Source: Rhodococcus sp. P-2
GTDB taxonomy: Bacteria > Actinomycetota > Actinomycetes > Mycobacteriales > Mycobacteriaceae
Direction: 5' to 3'
Assembly (NCBI RefSeq): GCF_016598535.1
Contig: NZ_CP066779.1
Span: 3,718,053-3,782,052 of the forward strand
Length of the DNA stretch: 64,000 nt
Shown here: one piece after another, positions 19,101 through 27,774 of the stretch
Layout: each line of letters starts with the position of its first letter
How positions within the stretch are numbered: position 1 is the first letter of the stretch
Notes under the pieces: model-generated
What the model was told of the DNA's origin: nothing
The model's input: the letters and a program-made list of their open reading frames with translations, nothing else
The model's database searches: none
Position numbers and translations under genes: made by a program

Positions 19101-20573
19101 CTAGTGAGCGGGAGTTGCGCTCAACGCTCGTCTCATTCCGGGTTTGTCGATCTTGCCCACCGGGTTTCGGGGAAGCGCATCGACGACGTAGATCGCCACT
19201 GGCACCTTTACTCGGGTGAGCAAGGCCGTGACATGTTCGAGCAGTTCGTCTTCGGTGACGGGTGCATCGGGGTAGGCAACGACATAGGCAACTGGCACCT
19301 CTCCGTAGACCTGGTGCGGAGCGCCGATGACGGCGGCCTCGAGCACGGAAGGATGTGTAGCGAGCGAGTTTTCGATCTCCTTGGGGTAGATGTTCTCTCC
19401 CCCACGGATGATCATGTCCTTGATGCGGTCGACGAGGGTCAGGTAGCCGTCCTCGTCCAGGACTCCGACGTCACCGGTGTACAACCAACCGTCCCTGACC
19501 GTCTTCGCGGTCTCCTCCGGCTTGCCGAGGTAGCCACGCATCACGTTGTCGCCCTTGATGACCACCTCTCCGGCAGTACCGACGGGAGCAAAGGTTCCGT
19601 CCTCGGCAAGAATGGCAATCTGCTGGCCCGGCAACGCCGGTCCGACCGTACCGAGTTTGCGCACGCCGTCCACAGGATTGCAGGCCGACGCGCAAGTCCC
19701 CTCGGTAAGTCCGTAACCCTCCACGATCACGAACCCGAAGCGCTGCTCCGCGCGGTCGAGGAGTTCCTTGCTGATCGGCGCCGCACCGCACACGGCAAAC
19801 CTCAAGGATGACGTGTCGATGGAGGAGTCTTCCGGCTGTGAGGTCAGCATCGCGTAGATTGCCGGCACTGCCGAGAAATAAGTGGGGCGAAGCCTCGCAA
19901 CGTCGTCGAAGAATCTCGAAACCGAGAACTTCCCGGTGACACTGACCTGTCCGCCGACAAGCAAGGGCGTCAAGACGCTGACGCAGATCGCGTTGACGTG
20001 GAACAGCGGCAGAATCAACAGACAGTGATCCGCGCCCGTGACTCCGATGTTCTTGCCCATCGACGAAGCCATGAACTGCAGGTTGGCGTGCGTGAGCATC
20101 ACTCCCTTGGGCCGTCCGGTGGAGCCGCTGGTGTAGATGAGTAGAGCCAGATCGTCTGCTGCAACATCGATTCCGGGCCGAGGGTCCGTCGGCGGCGCTG
20201 TCGCAAGATCGTCGACGACCAACACCGCACGGCCACCCGAGGGCGCGTCGGCAGTGGCGGTGATGACCAACTCGGCCCCGGAGTCCGCGATCTGGTAATC
20301 CGCTTCGTTCGCGGTGAACATCGGATTGATGGGGGTAGCGGCAGCACCGATACGCCAGGCAGCCATGATCGCGATCAGCAACTCGACGCGATTGGGCAGC
20401 ATGACCGCCACCACGTCGCCGAGTCCGATTCCGAGTCCGGCCAATTGCGCAGCAACAGCTTCCGTGCGATCTGCGAACTCCTCATACGTGAGTTCGACGT
20501 GGTCGTCCCGCAGGCACGGCTTCTTCCCGTACTTCTCTGCAAGATCCCAAGCCAGATATCCGATGTCCGCCAC
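19101..20573 (-). CDS. AMP-forming acyl-CoA synthetase
   Basis: 490 residues. The AMP-binding motifs are present: LIYTSGSTGRPKGVMLTH, the YGLTE loop, the YTGDVG motif, the hinge DRIKDMIIRGGENIYP and the C-terminal lysine in NPVGKIDK. It activates a carboxylic acid to its CoA thioester; the acid is unknown. The GTG at 20571-20573 is chosen because AAAGG lies eleven bases before it; the in-frame GTG at 20585 directly abuts that AAAGG and leaves no room for initiation. It heads the cluster with the DUF3556 protein, the FAD oxidoreductase and the PucR regulator. Confidence 0.87.
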   Translation of the reverse strand: MADIGYLAWDLAEKYGKKPCLRDDHVELTYEEFADRTEAVAAQLAGLGIGLGDVVAVMLPNRVELLIAIMAAWRIGAAATPINPMFTANEADYQIADSGAELVITATADAPSGGRAVLVVDDLATAPPTDPRPGIDVAADDLALLIYTSGSTGRPKGVMLTHANLQFMASSMGKNIGVTGADHCLLILPLFHVNAICVSVLTPLLVGGQVSVTGKFSVSRFFDDVARLRPTYFSAVPAIYAMLTSQPEDSSIDTSSLRFAVCGAAPISKELLDRAEQRFGFVIVEGYGLTEGTCASACNPVDGVRKLGTVGPALPGQQIAILAEDGTFAPVGTAGEVVIKGDNVMRGYLGKPEETAKTVRDGWLYTGDVGVLDEDGYLTLVDRIKDMIIRGGENIYPKEIENSLATHPSVLEAAVIGAPHQVYGEVPVAYVVAYPDAPVTEDELLEHVTALLTRVKVPVAIYVVDALPRNPVGKIDKPGMRRALSATPAH

Positions 20574-20705
20574 GAGAGTCAGCACCTTTCATTCGTGTGT
20601 GACTCAAAACACTATCGGCGTCCTGTGGCCGAAGAAACGGTCCCAGGGGATCAACTTATCCAGGTTCTTTGTTCCCCGAGCACAACACGGCAGGTGCGGT
20701 GCTCA

Positions 20706-21599
20706 TCAGCTCGAGGGCTGATGCAACACCTCGTGGGCGCGGCGGGTCACCACCTCGGAGATCCGGCGCAAGACCGGTGACGACAGTTTCCACTGCTGCC
20801 AGTACAGCGGAACGTCGTCCACGAAGTCCGGATCGAATCCGATCAGCACCCCGGATCGATCGTCGTCGCCGCGCTGCAGGTCCGGTATCAATCCCCAGCC
20901 GTATCCCCGCCTGACGGCGTCCGCGAAGTCTGCCGATGACGGAACAAGATGGCGAGGCGGATCTGCCGGGTGGCCGATCTTTTGATCGAGGTACCGATCC
21001 TGCAGCAGATCCTTGCGATTGAACACAACCAGCGGTGCCTCCGAAAGGGATTCGGCCGTAACACCATCTGCGAACCAACGACGGCAGAACTCTGCGCTCG
21101 CCATCGGCCGATACCGCATGATGCCCAACCGACTGGAGGTACACCCTTGAATCGGTGACGCAACAGACGTGACGGCAGCCATGACCGAACCGTCGCGTAG
21201 CAGTTCGGTGGTGTGGTCTTGATCGTCGAGATGAAAATCGAAACTGACTTCTTGCGTGAACTCCGCGAGGGCCCCGAGAACCCACGTGGACAGCGAATCG
21301 GCATTGACCGCGATCGAGACGCGGGCGAAGCTGTTCGAACCGTTTTCCAAACCGAGTTCTCGCACGGTGTCACGCGACAGGGCGTCTATCTGACGGGCAA
21401 GACGCAGGACTTCTCTCCCTGAATCTGTGACCTGGATGGGTTTGGTGCGCTGCACCAGGATCCGGCCAACCGAGGTCTCGAGAGCTTTGATTCGTTGACT
21501 GACCGCCGAAGGCGTGATGTGTAACTTCCGCGCCGCCGCCTCGAAGGTTCCCTCGTCGACCGCAGCGTGCAATGCCCTCAACTGCTCGAAATCCAACAT
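20706..21599 (-). CDS. lysG: LysR-type activator of LysE (ArgP/LysG family)
   Basis: 297 residues. The N-terminal helix-turn-helix begins LDFEQLRALHAAVDEGTFEAAARKLHITPSAVSQRIKALE, typical of the ArgP/IciA/LysG branch, followed by a periplasmic-binding-like effector domain. It is divergent from a LysE-type exporter, the classic lysG-lysE arrangement in which LysG senses lysine or arginine (or histidine) and activates the exporter. The 75-bp gap contains the dyad AATCA-N10-TGATT. Assignment is strong because of both sequence and context. Confidence 0.88.
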   Translation of the reverse strand: MLDFEQLRALHAAVDEGTFEAAARKLHITPSAVSQRIKALETSVGRILVQRTKPIQVTDSGREVLRLARQIDALSRDTVRELGLENGSNSFARVSIAVNADSLSTWVLGALAEFTQEVSFDFHLDDQDHTTELLRDGSVMAAVTSVASPIQGCTSSRLGIMRYRPMASAEFCRRWFADGVTAESLSEAPLVVFNRKDLLQDRYLDQKIGHPADPPRHLVPSSADFADAVRRGYGWGLIPDLQRGDDDRSGVLIGFDPDFVDDVPLYWQQWKLSSPVLRRISEVVTRRAHEVLHQPSS

Positions 21600-21628
21600 A
21601 ATCTGAAGCTACTCTGATGTATCCTAAG

Positions 21629-21648
21629 AATCATTAGCTGGACTGATT
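21629..21648. promoter_or_regulatory. Candidate LysG binding dyad
   Basis: AATCA (21629-21633) and TGATT (21644-21648) form an inverted repeat with a 10-base spacer in the lysG-lysE intergenic region, centred about 36 bases before lysE. Size and position fit a LysR-type site. Confidence 0.45.
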
Positions 21649-21674
21649 GAAATCTGAGCGGCAGGCTCGACACC

Positions 21675-22295
21675 ATGCTCAGCACCAACGACCCTGCGTC
21701 GGCCCTCGTCGGTTTCGGGGTCGGACTGTCCTTGATCGTCGCAATCGGCGCCCAGAATGCGTTTGTTCTTCGCCAAGGCCTGACTCGATCGCATGTACTC
21801 CCGATCGTCGCAGTGTGCGCGTTGTCAGACGCAATTCTGATTCTTGCAGGCATCAGCGGAATCGGGACCCTCCTCGAACACGCACCGTCGCTGATCACGT
21901 TCGTTCGTATCGCCGGCGCCGTTTTCCTCCTGAGCTATGCGATCTTCGCCGCCAAACGGGCGCTTCGACCCCAGACGTTGTCACCGGATCAACATGGAAA
22001 CGGGTCGAGGCTTACCGCCGTCACGATGGCATTGGCCCTCACCTGGCTCAATCCACACGTGTACCTTGACACCGTGGTGCTCATGGGTTCAATTGCCAAC
22101 GGTCGCGGCGAAATCGGACGTTGGTGGTTTGCGGCCGGTGCCATCACGGCAAGTGTGGTCTGGTTCGGCGCCCTCGGTTACGGCGCACGTCTACTCACGC
22201 CGCTCTTTGCGAAACCCAACGCCTGGCGGATTCTCGATGCTCTGATCGCCGTGATGATGGCAGTTCTCGGAATCAGCCTGCTTATCGAATTGTGA
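21675..22295 (+). CDS. lysE: LysE-type basic amino acid exporter
   Basis: 206 residues with about six membrane helices. The N-terminal pattern LSLIVAIGAQNAFVLRQGLTRSHVLPIVAVCALSD and the internal TWLNPHVYLDTVVLMGS are characteristic of LysE/ArgO exporters, which pump lysine or arginine out when intracellular levels rise. It is divergent from lysG. No strong Shine-Dalgarno precedes the ATG. Confidence 0.9.
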   Translation: MLSTNDPASALVGFGVGLSLIVAIGAQNAFVLRQGLTRSHVLPIVAVCALSDAILILAGISGIGTLLEHAPSLITFVRIAGAVFLLSYAIFAAKRALRPQTLSPDQHGNGSRLTAVTMALALTWLNPHVYLDTVVLMGSIANGRGEIGRWWFAAGAITASVVWFGALGYGARLLTPLFAKPNAWRILDALIAVMMAVLGISLLIEL

Positions 22296-22410
22296 CTCGG
22301 CCGCACAACCTCGATCCGACACTGCGGGTAGCGGGATGGGTTACCGTCCAACGTGAGGGAGGCTCAATTCACCTGTCGAGAGTTGTGACCATCAGGTAGG
22401 GCTGATCACG

Positions 22411-23733
22411 ATGACCGAGGACGATGTCGGCACCGAACCGCGCGACTCCAACCGCGGACTGGGATTGCTGTGTCTACTCGCTGCGGTCGCCGGTGTCGGG
22501 GTCGGATTTGTCGGCGGCGCGTTCCGTTGGTGCCTGATCAGGGCCGACGAACTCCGTCGGACGATCGTCGACTGGGCGCATCACGTTCCGTACGTGGGGT
22601 GGCTCGTGCCGGTACTCCTGGTGGCCCTGTGCACCGTACTTGCCGTACTGATCGTCAGACGAGTTCCCCTCGCGAAGGGAAGCGGTATCCAGCATGTCGA
22701 GGCGGTGTCCCGTGGCGAAGCGAAACCTCCGGGTATAAATCTCGTGCCTGCCAGATTCATCGGCGGTCTCTTGGCGATCGGCTCCGGTCTGGTTCTCGGC
22801 CGTGAAGGCCCCACCGTCCACATGGGCGCGGCGATCGGTGCAGAAGCGGGACGACGGGCCCGCCTTTCCGAACCGGATGTCGCCATGTTGCAAACATCCG
22901 CGGCCGGAGCCGGACTCGCTGTCGCATTCAACGCGCCGATCGCCGGCGCACTGTTCGTCTGCGAGGAAGTGACGCACTCGTTCCGGCTGCGCACCGTGCT
23001 GCCAACGCTTTTCGGTGTTTCGGTCGCGGTGGGCTGTGCACGAATCGTCATCGGCGATCAGCCTGATTTCGAGGTCGGCACCGTGCCCACACCTCAACTC
23101 GCACTATTGCCGCTGTTCGTCGTCTTCGGAATACTGACGGGATTGCTGGGTATCGCGTACAACCGCTTGATTCTGGGACTACTCGACGTCGTAGCGCGAC
23201 TCGACAGGATCACGCCGACCGTCATCGCCGCAACGATCGGCGCGGTCATCGGCCTGACGCTGTTCCTCGACCCGCTGGCCAGTGGAGGCGGCGACGTCCT
23301 TGCACAGATGATCGTCGGTGGAAGGACCTTCGTTCTGCCGATTCTGCTGCTGTACTTGGTGGTTCGGTTCTTCACCGGCCCGCTGTCGTACGCCGCCGGG
23401 ACTCCCGGTGGACTGTTCGCTCCTCTACTCGCACTCGGTGCACTCTGGGGGTCGATCTTCACCGGGCTGTCGAGCTTCGTGCCCGGAGTGGACGCCGGAC
23501 TCACGATCACCATGGCTACCGTCGGCATGGCTGCCTTCTTCGGCGCCGTAGTACGCGCTCCGTTCACCGGAATCGTGATCGTGGTCGAGATGACAGCGGT
23601 GACGTCGACGCTGGTTCCGATGCTCGCGGCCACTGCAGCAGCGGTTTTCGTAGCCACCTTGGCAGGTTCGGCTCCCATCTACGACAGCCTTCGAGAACGA
23701 ATGTTGGGAACTCGACGTCCACCTCTGCGATGA
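22411..23733 (+). CDS. ClC-family chloride channel / H+-Cl- antiporter
   Basis: 440 residues, hydrophobic throughout. The ClC signatures are present: KGSGIQHVEAV (GSGIP-like), GLVLGREGPTVHMGAAIG with the gating glutamate of GREGP, and AAGTPGGLFAPLLALGALWG (GxFxP-like). FVCEEVTHSFR supplies a glutamate where antiporters carry the internal proton glutamate. It is therefore more likely an H+/Cl- exchanger than a channel. There are no CBS domains. Known roles of such proteins include acid resistance and charge balance; no direct context supports one here. Confidence 0.88.
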   Translation: MTEDDVGTEPRDSNRGLGLLCLLAAVAGVGVGFVGGAFRWCLIRADELRRTIVDWAHHVPYVGWLVPVLLVALCTVLAVLIVRRVPLAKGSGIQHVEAVSRGEAKPPGINLVPARFIGGLLAIGSGLVLGREGPTVHMGAAIGAEAGRRARLSEPDVAMLQTSAAGAGLAVAFNAPIAGALFVCEEVTHSFRLRTVLPTLFGVSVAVGCARIVIGDQPDFEVGTVPTPQLALLPLFVVFGILTGLLGIAYNRLILGLLDVVARLDRITPTVIAATIGAVIGLTLFLDPLASGGGDVLAQMIVGGRTFVLPILLLYLVVRFFTGPLSYAAGTPGGLFAPLLALGALWGSIFTGLSSFVPGVDAGLTITMATVGMAAFFGAVVRAPFTGIVIVVEMTAVTSTLVPMLAATAAAVFVATLAGSAPIYDSLRERMLGTRRPPLR

Positions 23734-23780
23734 TCACGATCGACATCGTCCCCGACATGTGTGTACGCAGAGGAGCATTC

Positions 23781-24134
23781 ATGACCCCAGGAACCGACGT
23801 CGGGGAGGTCCTCGCCCTGGAGCGGGAATTGCAAACTGTCGAATGCAGGCGCAGCAGTGCACGTGTACTTGCATTGCTTGCCGAGGACTTCGTCGAGATA
23901 GGCGCGTCGGGTAGCGTCTGGAATGTCGCGTCCACAGTTGAATCACTGCGGAACGAACCCATAGACGAGGGCATCGAAGTTCATAATCTGACCGGTCGAA
24001 TCATCGACGACGGCTACGTCCTCACCCAGTGGGATTCAGTCCGAGGTAGGCGTCGCGCGCGGCGAACATCTTTGTGGCGTCGAACACCGATCGGATGGCA
24101 ATTGGTACATCATCAAGGCACCCCGCTCCCCTGA
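23781..24134 (+). CDS. Small NTF2-like protein (DUF4440-type)
   Basis: 117 residues from the ATG at 23781, which has AGGAG six bases upstream. A longer start at 23730 overlaps the ClC stop as ATGA but lacks this site and adds unconserved-looking residues. The pattern VLALERELQTVECRRSSARVLALLAEDFVEIGASGSVW, followed by a WDSVRGRRRARRTSLWRRTPIGWQLVHHQGTPL strand region, fits the SnoaL/NTF2-like DUF4440 fold, a cone-shaped binding domain. Enzyme or binding role unknown. It converges on pobA. Confidence 0.7.
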   Translation: MTPGTDVGEVLALERELQTVECRRSSARVLALLAEDFVEIGASGSVWNVASTVESLRNEPIDEGIEVHNLTGRIIDDGYVLTQWDSVRGRRRARRTSLWRRTPIGWQLVHHQGTPLP

Positions 24135-24164
24135 TTTCATCCAACTCGACCTGCGAACACCCCT

Positions 24165-25352
24165 CTACGCCAAGGGCGTTCCGACGTAGTTCTCGGCGAT
24201 CAACGTTCGCCCGGCGACCGAACGCGTGACCATGTCCAGTTCGGCCAGCTGACGGCGATGCCCGAAACCGGTGTCGTCTGGCAAGCGATGGAGCATCGAC
24301 GACATCCACCACGAAAAGTGCTGCGTCCGCCACACGCGCGGCAACACCGTTTCGGTATACCCGTCCAACATCTTTCGGTCGGACGAGGTGAAGAATTTGT
24401 CCATGGCGTTCGACAGCGCGTAGACGTCGGCGATCGCGAGATTCATACCCTTCGCGCCGGTCGGCGGCACGGTGTGCGCCGCATCGCCTGCAAGAAACAG
24501 GTTGCCGTGCTGCATCGGCTCGCACACGAAGCTGCGGAACTGGAGGATCGACTTCTGAAAGATCTTGCCGTCCTTGATCTCCGCCCCCTCACCGTCGACG
24601 CGCATGTGCAGCTCGTCCCAGATCCGATCGTCGGACCAGTTGTCCACGGAGTCGTTCGGATCGACCTGGAGGTAGTGACGCTGCACCTGGGGTGTCCGCG
24701 TGCTGATCAGCGCAAAGCCACGCTCGTGGTTGGCGTAGATCAATTCTTCCGATGACGGCGGCGCCTCGGCCAGGATGCCGAACCACGCGAAGGGATACTG
24801 CCGGAAATGATCCGTACGGATCGACGGTTCGGGAATCAGCTTTCGCGTTTCGGTACGTGATCCGTCGCAACCGGCCACCAGGGCGCACTCGAGCTTCTGC
24901 TCGGCTCCGTCCGAGTCGACGAAAGTAATACTCGGGCGATCCGATTCATGATCGTGTACTTGTGCGCCGGACACTCCGAATCGAATGTCCCCGCCGTCAG
25001 CGAGGCGTCGCGCAATCAGATCCTTGAGCACCTCGTGTTGCGGATACACCGTGACTGCGCGCCCGTCGGTCAGTTCGTCGAAGGCGATGCGGTGCCCTCG
25101 CCCACCGAATCGCAACTCGATTCCGTGATGTTCGAGGCCCTCCCGCTTCAGTCGGTCACCGAGTCCTGTCTCGACCATGAGGTCAACGGTGTTCTGTTCG
25201 AGCACACCGGCACGAATGGTGCCCTCGACCTCTTCGCGAGTGCGGCATTCCAGGACTACCGAATCGATTCCCTTCAGATGCAACAGATGCGAGAGCATCA
25301 ACCCGGCGGGACCACCACCGACGATTCCGACCTGGGTGCGCGAAGAAGACAT
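24165..25352 (-). CDS. pobA: 4-hydroxybenzoate 3-monooxygenase
   Basis: 395 residues, the usual PobA length. The FAD fold is GIVGGGPAGLMLSHLLHLKG. The NAD(P)H/FAD DG motif is VAGCDGSRTETRK and the GD motif is GNLFLAGDAAHTVPPTGAKGMNLA. It hydroxylates 4-hydroxybenzoate to protocatechuate, feeding the beta-ketoadipate pathway. The ATG has AGGAG eight bases upstream. A 15-bp palindrome lies 72 bases before the start. The IclR-family gene immediately upstream on the same strand is the likely regulator. No protocatechuate ring-cleavage genes are in the window. Confidence 0.93.
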   Translation of the reverse strand: MSSSRTQVGIVGGGPAGLMLSHLLHLKGIDSVVLECRTREEVEGTIRAGVLEQNTVDLMVETGLGDRLKREGLEHHGIELRFGGRGHRIAFDELTDGRAVTVYPQHEVLKDLIARRLADGGDIRFGVSGAQVHDHESDRPSITFVDSDGAEQKLECALVAGCDGSRTETRKLIPEPSIRTDHFRQYPFAWFGILAEAPPSSEELIYANHERGFALISTRTPQVQRHYLQVDPNDSVDNWSDDRIWDELHMRVDGEGAEIKDGKIFQKSILQFRSFVCEPMQHGNLFLAGDAAHTVPPTGAKGMNLAIADVYALSNAMDKFFTSSDRKMLDGYTETVLPRVWRTQHFSWWMSSMLHRLPDDTGFGHRRQLAELDMVTRSVAGRTLIAENYVGTPLA

Positions 25353-25423
25353 ACAGAGAACTCCTGAGGTGAGTGACGATTGAGACCACCCTCGACCACG
25401 ACCACTCCTCTGAACAGCTGCAA

Positions 25424-25438
25424 TTTCACTCAGTGAAA
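25424..25438. promoter_or_regulatory. Operator palindrome upstream of pobA
   Basis: TTTCACT-C-AGTGAAA is a perfect 15-bp palindrome. The same sequence (opposite central base) occurs before the aldehyde dehydrogenase gene at 28653-28667, and a degenerate form lies at the IclR gene start. Likely IclR-family operator (inference). Confidence 0.65.
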
Positions 25439-25451
25439 GACCGAATACGAG

Positions 25452-26204
25452 CTATCCAAGTCCGCCGCCACCAAGCCCGCGTGATATTCCACGGGCCGCC
25501 GCAACCAAGGCCGGCAGTAAAGGAGCTGGATCCTGCTCCACCGGAACAACTGTCGAGACCGCTGCAACGACATTGCCGCCGGATTCGCGAACCGGAGCGG
25601 CGACGGCAAGGGTCCCGACGTTCAGATACTCACGACAGACCACGAATCCGGTGCGTCTGATCTCGTCGAGGGTTGCTCGCAAGATTCGCTCGGAAGTAAT
25701 GGTTTTGGGAGTGAACGACTCGAGACCGGCACGGAGGACGTCGTCGAGAAGCTCGGTCCCGCCGTGCGCAAGGAGAATCAATCCACCGCTCGACGCGTGC
25801 AGCGGCAATCTTCCGCCGGCGCGACCTACAACGGTGACAGCGCTACGCGAGGACAAGCGCTCGAGGTACAGAGCCTCGGTACCTTCACGAACGACCAACT
25901 GCACGTTCTCTCGGGTGACTTCGTAGAGGTCTTCGAGAAACGGCAACGCCACCTGCCTGAGCCCATGCGCCCCGGGCGCAAGAGCGCCGATCTCCCACAA
26001 CCGCACTCCTACCTGGTACTTGCCGTCACTCCGACGCTCGAGTGCGCCCTCAGCCACCAACTGCCCACACAGTCGATGGACGGTGGGCAGTGGCAGATCG
26101 GTGCGACGACTGATCTCCGATTGCGTCAACCGCGGCGACGTCGCGTCGAAGGCACCGAGCACGATGAATGCCCGGCCGATCAACGAACGGTCGCCTGATG
26201 CCAT
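25452..26204 (-). CDS. IclR-family regulator, probable controller of pobA
   Basis: 250 residues. The N-terminal winged helix is LTQSEISRRTDLPLPTVHRLCGQLVAEGALERR, and the C-terminal IclR effector domain contains VQLVVREGTEALYLERLSSRSAV and GLILLAHG. The gene lies directly upstream of pobA on the same strand, 99 bases apart. IclR-type proteins (PobR, PcaU, PcaR) commonly control 4-hydroxybenzoate and protocatechuate genes. A TCAC-N3-GTG element covers its own start region, suggesting autoregulation, and related palindromes precede pobA and the aldehyde dehydrogenase gene. Confidence 0.85.
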   Translation of the reverse strand: MASGDRSLIGRAFIVLGAFDATSPRLTQSEISRRTDLPLPTVHRLCGQLVAEGALERRSDGKYQVGVRLWEIGALAPGAHGLRQVALPFLEDLYEVTRENVQLVVREGTEALYLERLSSRSAVTVVGRAGGRLPLHASSGGLILLAHGGTELLDDVLRAGLESFTPKTITSERILRATLDEIRRTGFVVCREYLNVGTLAVAAPVRESGGNVVAAVSTVVPVEQDPAPLLPALVAAARGISRGLGGGGLG

Positions 26205-26217
26205 TCACACAGTGTGA
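26203..26217. promoter_or_regulatory. Degenerate copy of the pobA operator at the IclR gene start
   Basis: ATTCACACAGTGTGA matches 11 of 15 bases of the pobA palindrome and contains its own dyad TCACAC-A-GTGTGA (26205-26217). It overlaps the IclR start codon, as expected of an autoregulatory site. Confidence 0.4.
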
Positions 26218-26283
26218 CAGGGCAGTGCCACCAAGAATCCACTGTGACTGACATCAGGCGAAACGTGTTCAGGCGGTGCGGAG

Positions 26284-27651
26284 CTACGCGGAGTGCGCCA
26301 ATTCCGGTTCGCGTTCGACCGCCGGCGGTGCGGCCTCGATCTTCATCGGCCCCTGTGCGTAGTGGAAGTGCGGACGACGGTGACCGATGAACGAACCGAA
26401 CCACGACATCACAGCGACGTACCGGTTGCGGAAGCCCACCAGATACATCACGTGCACGGCCAACCACATGAACCAGGCGATCGTGCCCTTGAACTCGACC
26501 TTACGGACGCGACACACAGCGCTGAATCGGCTGATGATCGACATGCTGCCCTTGTCGAAGTACTTGAAAGGCGTTCCGGCCTTGACCTTTCCGTTCACGA
26601 TCTTCGCGGCGTGACGGCCACCCTGCATCGCGACGGGCGACTGACCCGGCAGACCGTTCAGCGACGTCATGTCACCGATGGCAAAGACGTTGGCGAATCC
26701 GCCGACAGTCAAGTCCGGATTGATGAGCAGACGACCCGCGCGGTCGGTGTCACAACCGGTTGCCTCACCGAGCACTGCGGCGAAGTCGTTGGCGCGAACA
26801 CCGGCCGACCAGATGACGGTCTCGGCGTCGATGCGCTTCTCTTCCTTGGTCTTTGCCGAGGACACGGTGACACCGTGCTCGTCGATGGCGGTGACCATAG
26901 TGTTGAGGACAACCTCGACACCCGACTTCTCGAGCGAAGCCTGCGTGTACTCACTGAGCTTTCCACCGAAGGCCGGAAGGGCGACGCCGGCGCCTTCGAC
27001 CATGGTGACCGTGACCTCGTCGGCGCTGATGTTGTTGATGGACTTGGCGAAGTAGCGACGCGCCAGTTCCTTGATCTGTCCGGCGAGCTCGACGCCGGTT
27101 GCGCCGGCACCGACGACAACGAAGCTGAGCAGGTTGCGACGAACCAGCGCGTCGTTGGTGGTGTGGGCCTCTTCGAAGCAACGCAGGATCTGCTTACGCA
27201 GGACCTCGGCATCCTCGACGGTCTTGAGCTTGTAGGTGACCTTCTCGAACTCGTCATGACCGAAGTACGCCTGCGTGGCACCGGTGGCTGCGATGAGTGA
27301 GCGGTACCCGAGCGTATGGCGGGTACCCGAGGCTTCGTAGACGACGGTGTTCTCTTCGGCGTTGACCTCGACGACGCGGCCGAGCCGGACGTCGGCGTTG
27401 GGGTACTTCTGCAGGATCGTGCGGATAGGCGGAGCCACCTCGCCTGCCGACAGAACACCCGTCGCCACCTGGTAGAGCAGCGGCTGGAAGAGGTGCTCGG
27501 TGGTGGCGGAGATGAGAACGAACGGCGTCTTGGACTTCGCGAGAGTCTTGGCCGCGGCGAGGGCTCCGAAGCCCGAACCGACGATCACTACCTGAGTCTT
27601 CTCGTGTCCAGTCGCGTCGATGTCGGCGCGACCCGCAGCTGTTCTATCCAC
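26284..27651 (-). CDS. ndh: Type II NADH dehydrogenase (NDH-2)
   Basis: 455 residues from the GTG at 27649-27651, which has GAGGAG seven bases upstream; the open frame runs far upstream through the divergent LysR gene but that part is not real. The FAD-binding motif is VVIVGSGFGALAAAKTLAKS and the NADH-binding motif is FVVVGAGATGVELAGQIKEL. The C-terminal FAD motif is NVFAIGDMTS, followed by an amphipathic membrane-attachment region (AWFMWLAVHVMYLVGFRNRYV). It passes electrons from NADH to menaquinone without pumping protons. A LysR-type gene is divergent from it. Confidence 0.93.
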   Translation of the reverse strand: MDRTAAGRADIDATGHEKTQVVIVGSGFGALAAAKTLAKSKTPFVLISATTEHLFQPLLYQVATGVLSAGEVAPPIRTILQKYPNADVRLGRVVEVNAEENTVVYEASGTRHTLGYRSLIAATGATQAYFGHDEFEKVTYKLKTVEDAEVLRKQILRCFEEAHTTNDALVRRNLLSFVVVGAGATGVELAGQIKELARRYFAKSINNISADEVTVTMVEGAGVALPAFGGKLSEYTQASLEKSGVEVVLNTMVTAIDEHGVTVSSAKTKEEKRIDAETVIWSAGVRANDFAAVLGEATGCDTDRAGRLLINPDLTVGGFANVFAIGDMTSLNGLPGQSPVAMQGGRHAAKIVNGKVKAGTPFKYFDKGSMSIISRFSAVCRVRKVEFKGTIAWFMWLAVHVMYLVGFRNRYVAVMSWFGSFIGHRRPHFHYAQGPMKIEAAPPAVEREPELAHSA

Positions 27652-27774
27652 AACAAACTCCTCAACCAAATTGAAAGTATGACTATTACGGTATGGACTG
27701 ATCATGGGTCGGGTCCAGTTAGCTGGAGTATTCGCAAGACTGTTATCTCGATTGCTCATAAGTAAGCTGTCTTC

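Noticed and set aside
23730-23780. Start of the NTF2-like gene overlapping the ClC stop
   Set aside because: The ATGA overlap is attractive, but the ATG at 23781 has a well-placed AGGAG and matches the fold's usual N-terminus.
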